Assembly (NCBI GenBank): GCA_964247055.1
Contig: OZ176051.1
Coordinates: 12,400,001-12,464,000 of the forward strand
Source of the DNA: Paragordius varius
Taxonomy: Eukaryota > Nematomorpha
Length of the DNA stretch: 64,000 nucleotides
Reading direction: 5' to 3'
Part shown: positions 22,827 to 34,698 of the stretch, in pieces
Position numbering within the stretch: the stretch's first letter is position 1
Layout: each line of letters begins with the position of its first letter
The notes under the pieces: model-generated
What the model was told of the DNA's origin: nothing
Databases searched by the model: none
What the model saw: only the letters and a program-made list of their open reading frames with translations
Position numbers and translations under genes: made by a program

Positions 22827-25800
22827 TTATTCTCGTGATTTGTTGGGAAATTTGTGGTTTCTAGATTTAATAATGATAATAATAATTTGAAATACTCCTG
22901 GATGTTTTAAAAATATTGTTATATATAAAAAAGTTAATTTACGCGTAGTATCATTCAATTGGTGTGAAAATATTTTAACGTCCCCACAATAACCATGAAG
23001 CCACCAGCAAACTTTGACTAGATTTGGGTCGTGACTAATAGTCCCTCGTATTTTTACATTGAGTTCTTTTATTTTTATGAACAAAGTTTTACACTTCTCG
23101 TTGCTATTACTATTATCATCAGTGAGAGCTTTAAAAGGGTTATCGTGATCAGGGGAATTCATGGTTGCAACATTCAAGGTTTCAGCTATATAATCAAATA
23201 TATATATACATATATATACTTTAATTATATAACTATTAACGGTCAAAAAGATAAATCATAAACTAAATAACATTTAAATTTTGGTTTATTTGAGAAAGTA
23301 TTTTTACGAACATTAATAAAGTTCATGCATAAACCAAGCACCGCTTTAATATAAATGGTTCATTATGTTAACTTAGCTATTGGCTTTAACTGTAAAATTG
23401 CAAATTTGTACTTACAATATCCAAAATTCATTTACTTGTTGTTATCAAGACAGACCAAAGATTCAAAACGATAATAATAATATATGTATAAAAATTAATA
23501 TTTTTCCCCTCTTATATCGCTTGAAAGTGACATTTGATGGGGAAACCTGAAATTTTCCAAGCCAATTTCGGCATACAGCAGCATATTAATGATTGGGATA
23601 AAGTTTCTTTATTTGGCCCACTATAGGTTGTTAAAACAGCGTTTGGTTCAGTGCATACGTAACACATGGACCAATCTTTTTCCGTTTTTCGAACAATGTT
23701 ATAACATGTATAAAGTGTGCTAGATAAGTTTTTTATAAGGACCAATGTGTCACATTTTTCTGAATGTGATTCACGCGCATCAATTATTTTGGTTGGAGAG
23801 CAATCTAAAATAAAGCATAATTCCCAGCTTAATCCATATATAATATGTATAATGATGTTTACTAGGGGAAATTGCAATCATACATTAATGTGAGTTAAAA
23901 ATATTTAACACTTAAGTAATAGGATTGAGGAATTTTAAAAATAAACGGGTAATACTCAAGAGGCAAAAAAATAAAAAATTTCAATTAATATTTGGTGATT
24001 CAGAAATATATTTTCCATATAATACAGCGAGGAAATTATTGAGATACCATATCCTTATATCACATTGCATTTAGACGCAAAACTACAAATATTTTTGCAA
24101 TTTGACCCATTTTTATTTTTTTAATTTTTATCTTGTAGGAAAAACCGGCGTTTTTAACAAAAAGAGGTTGTTTGAATTTGTAAGAGACATGGCAATCAAA
24201 GTAACGTTATTCAAAAAATATATGTTGATTATAATACTTGAAACGATCTTGTATGGAGTAAGGAATGTATAAGTATCATTAGCACATGAATATGTAAATG
24301 CAAGGTCATGGATTAACCCTTTTTCTATATATAGGAGAATTTTAATATTTAAATAAATAGTGAGATAGAGTACTTTATTTTAATTTGTTATTACAAAATA
24401 AGAGTAAAGTTGTACCATCTAATGTGGGGCATATCTTCCAACCAATATTTCCATCAATATCATTGGTTTGTTTAATCGTTTTATTCTTCTCCAATTCTGA
24501 ATCAATTGAACAATCCTTGGTACTAAAATATGGTTCCATAGTATTTCCAATACATTCCGAATGTTTCTTACATGAAGTTGTTTGGAGCAAATGATTAAGT
24601 TTATCATAGATGGTAGCTTTCTCTTTCCTTATTACGGTTGGATTGTTTTCGGTAGAAACTTCACCACGTTGTATCTTCCAAGCCTGGTCACCTTGAGTAA
24701 ACAATATATATATATATATAATATATTAATCAAATCGCCTTTTATAGACGACAATTTCTAAAAATTTCACTTGGTTTGATGACAAATTAGCATTTAGTTT
24801 AAGAAACTTTAAGGTCATAAATGGCAATAAAATTGATTTTTGTATTTTTAAAAAATTAATTATTCTTTTAGGCCCAAAAATATACTAGGCTATACTTTAA
24901 AATCGACATTTTTTATCAACGTATTTTTCCTTAAACACTACTCAAACAAATCACTTTCATAACCATTTCAGATACCTATATTATTTTTTGATCAATAAGT
25001 ATTCATTGTTGCCTAAATATTGAATTTTCAATTTTTTATAAAATATGATCAAATTTGGATTATATTCATACTATAGCATCAAATTTCAAGTTTTAAATTC
25101 ATTAAGGAATTTCAAATTTAGTTTGGAACTAAATTATATTTTAGTTTAAAAGGCACACAATCATTGAGGTTTCAGTTTTATCAAAAATATATTGGATTTA
25201 ACAAAAAATATACAAAAATAATTTACATTATTTTAATAATATAAAAAAATAACAGACAAAAATCAAATTTAATAAAAATTATACATATTCTTCTAAAAGC
25301 TACAAATTAAAAAATAACTTAAAATATTGTATTAGAAAACTTTTAAGTTAACTAATACAACACCTGATATTCTGCCCTCATACTTAACGCCCTTCACATC
25401 ATCGCCCTCAGGAGATAGGGCTAAAAATTCGACCAATTCTTTAAGGCGACGTCGTTCAATTTCTGAATTTTCCAACTTGAGAGCATTACTGTTTATTGTC
25501 ATTTGGTTCATATCCCGTGTAACGCGATCATTGATAGATTTTATAAGATGGTATAATGTCAACTCTGAAACCTGGTTTCTGATTTGCAAAAACATAATGT
25601 AAAATATATAAGGTTCCACAAATGTCTAGCTGATAAAGTTTAAAAATCATATTACTTTATAGAAACAAAAGGCATACCCAAATATTAACTTGAAAAATAT
25701 TAAGTAGTTTGTACGAAAACAAATATTTTGCATCTAATAATTAATCAAATTTATAATAGAATGACAAATGCAAATATCTAACAGAAACGCAAGCCCACCC

Positions 25801-27400
25801 AACATACTGCTTCTTTAAACATAAATAAACGATATCTAACACGACAGATAAGATATCATAAAATGTAATTTAAAACTTTTAAGGCAAAAAAGTGTAAGCT
25901 TGTGCCAAATAGGCAATATATATATATATATACCATTTACAATTCAAATTCACCTTTAAACAATTTAAATTCACCCTTGAACAATTCAAATTCACCCTTA
26001 AAAAATATAAATTTACCCTTAAGCAATTCAAATTCACCCCTAATTAAAATATATGTTTTTTAAGATTAAAAATTACCAATATTTTTATATATTTTTAAAA
26101 ATAAAAATTTTGTAATACTGAAAAAATAATAAACTATACCATAAAGATGTATTTCATACTAATAATGAGTTATATTAGTTCGAAAACACATAATTTATTT
26201 TTAGGGTGAATTTAAATTCTTTGAGGGTGAATTTGAACTGTAAATGGTATATATTTATATATATACCTTCTTTGAAAAATGCATTGTGCATAATCATTAA
26301 TGTAACGCCAAGTTACATCAGTAACCGAACCAAAAGTATCGAAAGCCATAACATAAGAAAGTTTTTTTTTCCAACCAAGACAATACATGAGAGGTTTGTC
26401 GAGGATACCCTCACAGGGATCCACATGTATCCATCGATCTTGACTAATTGAATAGTACTATGTAAAATGCATAGAAATTAGATGTGATCAATGTCATATT
26501 AGGGTTTTTTTCAAAATTTATAATCCAATATTGTATCTGAACATATTAAATATTTGTATACGCAAGTCATATTTAGTGATATTTAATCAAATAACTTTTT
26601 TAAAAAATTCGCATATTGAAAGATTAGAAAATATTATTTTAGTTGTGATAATGACATATTTACAAATTTGCTAAATGAACTTAACAAAATAAACCAAGTT
26701 TTTGATTCTGTTGTGTAGATAATACTGATTTGCTAAAATATCGAAACTTTTTATTAAATCAATAAATAATCTATTATAAAGTGCACCTCACACCAAACAT
26801 GATCGGCTGAGTCCATGACAAAACGGGCATGTAAACCTACCGCTCGTAAAAAAAGTGTGAAACAATTGGCCCATTCACCACATCGACCTGTCCGACTTTC
26901 AAGTAAAACTTCAGGGTCATTTATTCTTGGGAAAATAAATGGATTGAGTTGATTTTTGTAACATGAATGTATAGGGTTGGCTAAATCATTAATTAATAAT
27001 TTTTAGGCTGTTGATTAGAATTGTGAAAACAATTATGCAAAAGTATACATGCATTTGGACATTGATATAATTCTGAATGGACACCGAAGAAATCGTTAAT
27101 CTTAAAGTCCTTAGGTGATAAACTCTGATTTGAAAAATATATGAGTGGAGAATTACAATGTCCGCAGTTGGGAACCTTATACCATTCAAAAAACTCAATT
27201 TTAAACCATTTTAGCAATGATAAGACTAAAAAATCCTCCTGGTATAAATTCGATATGTTTTTAGGTGTTAATTGACAAAACTTATTAAAACTATTCTCTG
27301 CTTCTTGAAAAACTTTTATTGGTATAAGCGATTTTGCTTTGCTTTGTAGATGTGATGATTCGTATTGTTTACAATGATTAGCTTGCTTTACTATTGACAT
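22827..27400 (-). CDS. NGLY1: Peptide:N-glycanase (NGLY1/PNGase), 7 exons
   Basis: A cytosolic amidase that removes N-glycans from misfolded glycoproteins (family knowledge). Exons, 5' to 3': 27400-27049, 26980-26787, 26457-26267, 25578-25364, 24691-24416, 23804-23547, 23185-22827. All junctions are GT-AG with matching phases, and the CDS is 1,845 nt (614 aa). The transglutaminase-like core includes [14 protein letters not shown] and [10 protein letters not shown] (Cys151), DHVWCE (His178) and HVDPCE (Asp195). The spacing between these (27 and 17) equals that of mammalian PNGase. [20 protein letters not shown] and DVTWRY follow, then [15 protein letters not shown] and a C-terminal PAW-like domain ([22 protein letters not shown]...HQLNDT). 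No PUB domain is seen. A possible acceptor at 27409 leaves open an upstream exon, so the start is the least certain point. The first zinc CxxC is present (PNCGHC, residues 79-82); the second is not clean around the exon 1/2 junction. Confidence 0.95.
25933..26247. mobile_element. MITE (CCATTT termini, 'ttcaaattcaccct' subterminal repeats)
   Basis: Termini CCATTTACAATTCAAATTCACC and its inverse, flanked by TA on each side; 315 bp. The left side has five copies of a motif of about 22 bp, 'aattcaaattcacccttaa'; the right side has two inverted copies. It lies in NGLY1 intron 3, and its edge is only about 18 bp from the splice donor at 26266-26265. Confidence 0.88.
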
Positions 27401-27408
27401 AATAAATC

Positions 27409-27984
27409 CTACAATAATACAATAATATACGTTGTGATGGTTTAAAACACGCATGGGTTAAACACGATATGATACTACGTGTGATTTATTACCGAATAAA
27501 AAAAATATTTATTAATACTTTATATACTTTTCACTTTATTGTAAAAAATACCCTTAAACTTGTTTTATCTGATTGGATAAACAATTTAAATATCGTACTT
27601 TATGGAATATTATTTTATGATAGTAAATGTATCTGTATTATCATAATACTTTTGAGGCCTTACGAATATAATAATTTTATTCCCTCTTTCGTGGGGTGAT
27701 TTTGGATAAAAATTAATACTTTCTTCCATAATTTATATTTAGTATGCACAAAAGCATTTTTTTAAAATATAAATTATAGATGGGGCACATAATGTCTCAA
27801 TTTTTGACGCCTCAGATGAGCAGGTTTGTAACCAAAAATTCCGAAATTGCGCTATAGGAGTTTCAAATAAGCTAAATTATGGCATTTATAAAAGCTTCCA
27901 AAAAGTACTTTGGCCCTTTAATATAATGGCAAAATTTTGTTGAAGTTTTATAGTAGAGACGTTATATAAACACCAAATTATATA
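27409..27984. other. Region 5' of NGLY1, no gene seen
   Basis: AT-rich, with no PUB-domain coding sequence found on the minus strand. It may hold the NGLY1 promoter or 5' UTR. Confidence 0.35.
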
Positions 27985-29138
27985 CACTGTGGGGAAAAAA
28001 GAGAGTTAATTCTTTTAAAAAAAATTTTCATGAGATAGATGAGTTCATTTGTCGCGAAATTTATTTGTTGACGGGCTACTTTTTGAATATTAAGAGAAAA
28101 TTAAAATTGGGCGAAATATGGATATAGGATATTTAAAAAATAACAATTAAACTGAGATAATGTGGTTAATTATTATTATCATTTATGGAAATATTTTAAT
28201 ATATAAATATCCTAAAATATAGTTAGGGTTTTTATTAATACTCACATCGACAATCGCGTTTTACTTTTAACACACTTGGATAAAAATTTAAACTATATAT
28301 AAAAAATTTTTATTTAATAGCTAAACTCAATAAATCTTAACATTCAATATTTATTCAGTTAAAAGACTTATGTATCAAATTGAAACTAAAAAAATATTGA
28401 TTTTCTTTTCATTTTTGTCATCTGTTTAATGAATGTATAGAAAAATATTGTTATTATCAGGAATTTCAAAGTATATAATTTTATGCAAAATAGGATTTTA
28501 AAGAGGAATATCAATCAACAATCCTTATATATCCCTGTAACAGGTTTGTATTAACACATATTAATATTAATGGGATATGTACGGATTTTTTGGTTGATTT
28601 ATTACTTGTAATCCCTATTTTGTATTAATTTATATACTTCGTAATTGATCATGTAATCCAAAATAAAACAGTATATCACTCATAAACCAGATGACAAAAT
28701 TAAAAAATAAAATACAATATTTTTTGGTTTTCTTTTAATATATAAGTTTTTTTTTACTGATTAAAATATGAGTGTTAATACAGTCATGTAGACTTTATTT
28801 TGTTAAAGATTTACTTTTTTTCGTTATTTGGGTATTAATATTTGGTAAAGAATATAAAAACAAGAGCAATATGGTATTACCATATCATATTCTCAAAAAA
28901 AGTAAAAAGTGAAGGGGAAGGGCGTCGGAAATCTTTGGTAAAAAATGAAAATACACTAACTACTAACCCTTCACTTAAAATTATTGTATAAAAGGGTTAG
29001 GAAAATCGTAATTTTTATCTCAATTATATTTTTTTTTTGTTTTGATATGGGAACGATTTTAGATAGATGCTATACTAAATAATCAATTTGATCCAATTTC
29101 GTTAGGATGTAACCCTGGTATTGCGGGTATTTTCCTTT

Positions 29139-29412
29139 AAGTGTTAGATTCAGATTATGTTGACGAAAATATAAGACCCACACAAAATATTGTGCCTGGC
29201 AACGATGGTTTTTTTTCATTTAGTATTTAGGTGTAAATGAGATCGGCGGGAATGAATTGATTGGACACTTGTCCTGGTGTCCTTGATGTTTTTTTCCCTT
29301 TATAATGTTAGATTCAGATTATGTTGACGAAAATATAGGACCCACACAAAATAGTGTGCCCCGCAACGATGTTTTTTTTTCATTTCGACTTTAGGTGTTA
29401 ATGAGATCGGGA
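29139..29412 (+). repeat. Direct duplication, ~159-bp period
   Basis: Two copies of about 110 bp, at 29139-29250 and 29298-29412, carry 'gttagattcagattatgttgacg', 'cccacacaaaatattgtgcc' and 'ggtgtaaatgagatcgg'. They differ at a few positions. Confidence 0.8.
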
Positions 29413-30002
29413 ATGAAAATATGACAACTTCATTAAACGGTTGAGGAAAAAGGAAAAGTACCGTTTTTGTTAATTTTAGAATATCATTTTTGGTCAGATG
29501 AAAAAAAGTCTAAGGCCTACAAAATTTTCGGGAATCCCAGAAATAACGAATTATCGTCTCGTCATTTTGTGGATGATTTAGACATGTCTATAAGTTCCAT
29601 AAATGCTATGAGACGAAGCATGACTCTGGGAATAGAGAAAGAGCCATTGAAAGGGTAGGAAAACGAAATGCAATGAAGGTCTAGTCGGGCAGGTCAAAAC
29701 AATCCTCGATAGTGATTGTGAATTGACCGTCAATGGGATTCTCAATAAATTACCCACAGAATGCAAATTATCCAAAAAAACCTTATATAAATTCAGTTCG
29801 ATAATATTTTTTTATAAACGCTATATAATCCATATCCATTTCCTATGTTTTCCCTTATATATATACACAATTCATTACATCCGTATATTTTGTCCGTTAT
29901 ATGTTTGTTTTATTTATTGTGATATCCTATTAAAAAAATTTATAATAAATATTTTTTTACCTATACATAAAAATTTATATTTAAGAGGTTAATTTGTTTT
30001 GT

Positions 30003-30418
30003 TTAACACTTGAATACAACACATTCATTTTTAAGCTAAAACCAAAAGGTAAAAATTTAGTCAACGTGACATGTGTGCAATAATTGAAAAAGAATAACAA
30101 AATAAATCGCTTCTTCTATTTCTATCAAGGTTAGATGTGATTTAAATAAAAAATTATCTTTAATTATACCCTTAACACTAAATGAAGACGACATTTTGCA
30201 AATATTTTGTAAAATAAAAATGGCGTCGAAGTTGTTTGACATGGAACTTTTTTTTCAAAACAAAATTTTATTTAGATATTTTGGCACATTTATATAATTT
30301 CGATCAGGATAGAAGCATAAATTTAAATTGGGACCGTTTCCTTCAGTAGTTTTTTGAAAATCCTAACTCAAATTTACTCTGGGGTATTTAGATACCCCAA
30401 TTTGAATCGAAGTGTTAA
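30003..30418. mobile_element. TTAA-flanked MITE, copy 2
   Basis: It begins TTAACACTTGAATAC and ends GAAGTGTTAA. It shares 'aggatagaagcataaattta', 'tctggggtatttagatacccc' and the terminal sequence with the copy at 14075-14556. Confidence 0.72.
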
Positions 30419-30894
30419 ACAATATTTAAGATTTTCATTTTTTACCAAAGATTTCTGACGCCCTTCCCCCACACTTCTTTTAATTTTTTAAAGAATATGA
30501 TATGGTATGCCTAAGGTGACCAGACGTCCCGCTTTTTTACACTTTGTCCCGCGTCCCGCTAGGTTTTTAAAATGTCCCGCTTTTTCACGATTATATAAAA
30601 AAAAATTTAATACAAATAAATTTTTTTTATCCGTTTAAATTTTTTATCAATGAATATCTTTAAAAGCTATTCTTCGAATTTATATCATATGATTATACAC
30701 TTTGATTCCTACTACTGTCATCATTATCAAAAAGCCAAATTAATACCACAAATCTCTAGATTAAAAGACAAATTAATACCACAAATCGGTAGCTTAAAAG
30801 ACAAATTGATATATCGGTACCTTACACGTTTATTCCAGAAAATTAAGGTAATATAGTATTTATTATACTAATGGTAGTTTATAAATATGAGCAC

Positions 30895-32660
30895 ATAAAG
30901 AGGTTGTAAATTCAACGATGAATTAATGAAAGATTTTCCTTTTATCAAAAAAACGAAGAATGAATCATCTGTTAAATGTCTTATATACGAGGGGGAATTC
31001 ACCCTAGCACATGGCGGCAGCATGATATTACAAAGCATATGGAAACACAGAAACATAAAAAATGTTTAGATATGGCGGCATCATCTTACAAAATGATCAA
31101 TATTTTTCCAAAAACCCCTTTTGGAGAGGAAGAAAAGAATTTGGCACTAGCTGAGGGCGTGTTATCTTTTCACGCCGTTAATCACAAATATTCCTTTAGA
31201 TCTATGGACTGTTAAAGGTTATTCGCACCTTATTCAATAAAAAATTTACATGTGACCGTACAAGGGCGGAAGCGATTGAATGCAATGTCTTTTCGCCACA
31301 TGCATTTTCTGAAATACAAAAAGATTTACATTAATTTCATATCGCTATACTTTGATGCATCTCACAAGGAAACAAAATTATTTCCCACTTTAATAAGATA
31401 TTTTGATCCAAAAACTGGAGTAATCAAAATTTTAGATTTAATTTCGCTACCCGGTGTAAATTCCGACATAAGTTTTACTTCAATAATGAATATTTTAGAA
31501 AATAATAATTTAAAAGACAAAATCATCGATATGCGCTAATACCATTACGAACTTCGGTGGAAAAGCAAGGAGGTGAACAAAAAATATTTTTCATAAATTA
31601 CAGATAATCTTAATCAAAACATTATTGGCTGCAGCACATTTACACAACGCTATTCAAACAGCTCTAATTTGTTACCCCTAGATGTGGAAAATTTATTTAT
31701 TAAAATATCTTTCTTTTTTATATATACACGGTACGCGTTGAAACGCTTAAGGAATTATGTCAAAATGCAGAAGTTCAATATCAAAAAATGCTTGGATATT
31801 GTAAAACTCGTTGGTTAGCTCTTCTGCCAGCTATCGAAAGAATTTTAAAAATGTATGATCCTTTAAAATCCTATTTTTATCACAGGACAACTGTCCTACA
31901 ACTTTGGAAAAGTTTTTTGAAAGTGAATCTTCAAAAATATGATTAGAGTCCCTACATAATCAAGCTTTTCTCTTTCAAAATGATATTAAATTGATAGAAG
32001 GTGATAAAATTTCGGCAATTGAATTAATCAATTAGGTTAGAACCTAATTCCAATGTCAAGAAAGGTTAGAAAATATTTTATACCATTAACCATCCGCAAT
32101 ATAAATAATTTAGAAAAACAAGGCTTAATAAATCGCCAAGATATCCTGTACCATATAAAAAAATTTATACAAACTGTAAAGATTATTTGGAAGACTGGAC
32201 GACGCAATTCAATGAAATTGATATTTTCATTGAATAACATTAAAACCAGAATTTAATTGGTGAGATGTTCAAAAAATATTTGATTATATCTGTTCCCAAA
32301 AATTCTTAGTTAAAAGATATATTAATAATGAAAAACTTAAATTATGGACAAAAAAATATACAGTAGAAAAGAAATGGTTGGAAATATTTCATCATTTTGA
32401 AGCCAACTATATTGCATACAATAATATTTAAAAAATTGTGGAATTTTCACTATCTTTACCAGGAATAACGCTGCTATTGAGCGCGTTTTTTCCACATTAA
32501 ATCAGGTGTGGATATCGGAAAAATCAAATTTAAATGTTGAACCTTTAAAGGCCGTTTTATCTGTATTTGACAAATTCTTGTGAAGACTTCTACAATATTT
32601 TAAAAAATGATGACAATCTGCTAAAACGCATTCACTCAAACAAAAAATATACCAAAGAAT
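30895..32660 (+). pseudogene. hAT transposase, frameshifted
   Basis: Pieces in order. Near 30915-31020, CKFNDELMKDFPFIKKTK then KCLIYEGEFTLAHGG match the BED-like 'C.FN..l...fP..K...C..C...FsiahGG..DI..H..T.KH' start of this hAT type. Near 31150-31215 is LAEGVLSFHAVNHKYSFRSMDC. The segment 31300-31540 has LYFDASHKETKLFPTLIRYF. Later pieces include LLPLDVENLFIKI and YTRYALKRL (31665-31755). The C-terminal dimerisation part lies near 32450-32660 ('ctgctattgagcgcgtttttt'-type NAAIERVFS). Several frameshifts and in-frame stops separate these. A hAT origin is clear. Confidence 0.85.
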
Positions 32661-32989
32661 AAATTATTTTCTTATATTTATAAAGTTTTTATGTTAAAAA
32701 ATAAACAAAATTACTTAAAATATTGTATAAGTTTTCATAATTTGTCAAATTATATTTGAACACATAAAATGGCACTCATTCAACATTTAAATTTGATTCC
32801 GTGTCCTTACTTAATTTACTGTGGAACGCGTTCAATAGCAGTGGTTCAGGTAAAGATAATGCAAATTCTACATTAAAATATTGTATGGAACATAATTTGT
32901 TTAAAAATGATTATTTTAACCATTTCTATCCTACGTATTTTTTTCTGTTGTCCATAATATAAGTTTTCATTCATTAATAATGAGACTTC

Positions 32990-33490
32990 ATAAAAAAGTG
33001 TCATTGTCCGTCTTGTCTTCCAAATAATCGTTTCTGTTTGTATAAAACATTTTTATATTCTGGCTATTCATTGAGCCTTGTTTTTCTGGATGCTTTATAA
33101 TATTGCGATTAGGTAATGGTATAAAATTATTTTCTAACCTTTTTTGACTTGGAATTTTGACCTTTGTCCTGTGATAAAAAATAGGATTCTAGAAGATCAC
33201 ATTTTTATAGATATTTCAATCGCTGGCAAAAGAGCTAACCAACAGTTCTACAATATCCAAGCATTTTAACTTCTATATTTTCCACATCCAGGGGTAACAA
33301 ATCAGTAGCTGATAGAGTTGTGTATCTGCCAATAATGTTTTGATTAAGATTATTCGCTAAATTGTTAAAAATATTTTTTGGCCGCTTCTTGCATCACCCA
33401 GCGCACTTTGTGATGATTTCGTCATAATTTTTTCTCGAATATTACAATCACTTTACCCCTTGTTAGTGCACATGTAAATTTATTGAATAA
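32990..33490 (-). repeat. Inverted duplicate of hAT transposase segments
   Basis: The reverse complement of this stretch resembles parts of 31220-32190. Examples are 'gattatttggaagac' (near 32185 and 33020), 'tctacaatatccaagcatttt' against 'aaaaaatgcttggatattgt', and 'acatgtaaatttattgaataaggt' against 31225-31250. It is therefore a rearranged second copy inside the same element. Confidence 0.75.
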
Positions 33491-34090
33491 GGTACAAACA
33501 ACCTGTAAGGTACAAATTTTTTATATTTATAATGTATTTGTGTTAAAAATAAATAAATATTACAATAAATTTTTTGTATAAAAATTTTTGGTTGTAACCC
33601 CCAATGACCCCCCCCCCCTTCTCAGATTTGTCCCGCTTTTTCCTTAAAAAAATCTGGTCACCTTAGGTATGCCATATAGCTCTTGTTTTTATATTCTTTA
33701 CCAAATATTAAAACCCAATTAACGAAAAAAGTAATTTATTAAAATAAAGTCTATATGACTGTATTTTGATAGCTGGTATATAATTAAAAAAATTATTTTA
33801 TAATTTGATAAAAAAAATGTCTTGTAGTAAAAGAAAAACGCGAATTTACTAGTTATTTATTATTTTAGGCTATTTATAAATTGTAAATATCTGCTAAATA
33901 ATAAATCTTAATAAATCAAGTTATATTCTTCTTAAATATCCCCAATAATGCTTAATTATCACTTTTTGGCCAATTTCGATTTCTTTTTATATTTCAAAAA
34001 CGAAACCAATATAATTTTATGCGGCAAATGAATACGCTGGTTATAAGCTAGCTCAAAAATATTTTATTAACAATTCTTTTGCACACAGTG

Positions 34091-34637
34091 ATAAACTCAT
34101 CAAATGATTCTAGAGATTTAGGGTTTTATGAGTCATATTAAAAATATACTTTTGTAATAGACTTAAATTAAAATTTACAAATTAGAGCACATTACGCAGT
34201 GAGCATACACAAAAAATATATTTGTAATTAGAGAGAAATGCATTAAAATAAATGGTGTTTTTGGTTTAGGGCCTTACGAGGGATATAATACAGTTACCCA
34301 CTTTTATGGAAACAGCTGCATATCAGCACTAGGCAAAATTCTCATATGGGCCGCTTTTTATATGATGATTTATTTTAGTTGCCTATAGTTTACTAAAGGA
34401 AATTGGTATATATAAATATGTAATTTCCAAATTGGCTTCCGTAAAATCTATTCATGTAGTGCTAGCTAAAAAATATAGGAATAAGACTTAAGATTAATTT
34501 AAAAAAGATTTGTTAGTAAGTAAAAAATTGTAGAGCGAAAAATTTGTTTTTTATTTAATTTGCATTTTTCGTAGGAACAAAAAAGCTAAAAAGGACCGCA
34601 TATTTTATCTACTGGATTATGATTACAAAAAATATTA

Positions 34638-34698
<61 letters not shown>

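Larger units (their letters stand above)
30512..33665 (+). mobile_element. hAT DNA transposon with exact 8-bp TSD, broken
   Basis: Perfect 13-bp terminal inverted repeats TAAGGTGACCAGA / TCTGGTCACCTTA lie inside an identical 8-bp duplication GGTATGCC (30504-30511 and 33666-33673). Subterminal 'gtcccgctttttt' is also inverted at both ends. The element interrupts the right terminal repeat of the element at 28781-33761, so it is younger than its host. It contains a decayed transposase on the plus strand and, further right, an inverted duplicate of part of it. Confidence 0.95.
28781..33761. mobile_element. TA-flanked inverted-repeat element nested in foldback copy 2
   Basis: Inverted termini of about 170-180 bp begin CAGTCATGTAGAC (left) and CAGTCATATAGAC (right, read inward), with TA on both sides. 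The arms share 'tttaatatttggtaaagaat', 'aacaagagc' and 'gaagggcgtc'. Subtracting the hAT and its duplicated target leaves about 1.8 kb. A Tc1/mariner-type origin is inferred from TA and CAGT. The interior holds a short open frame at 29467-29658 of unknown nature, a direct duplication and a TTAA MITE. Confidence 0.85.
27985..34090. mobile_element. Foldback element copy 2, interrupted by nested insertions
   Basis: The left arm, 27985-28780, starts CACTGTGGGGAAAAAA. The right arm, 33762-34090, ends with TTTTGCACACAGTG. Both arms carry the foldback-family landmarks (catgagatag, aaaacgcgatttta/agaaaaacgcg, accagatgacaaaa) seen at 8177-9415. About 5 kb between 28781 and 33761 is a later insertion. 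Confidence 0.8.

Noticed and set aside
29467-29658. 63-codon frame in the middle nested element
   Set aside because: Short, non-ATG start and no recognisable similarity; not called as a gene.
34640-34695. (AT)n run as a regulatory or origin signal
   Set aside because: Simple microsatellite, common in AT-rich genomes, with no flanking structure.
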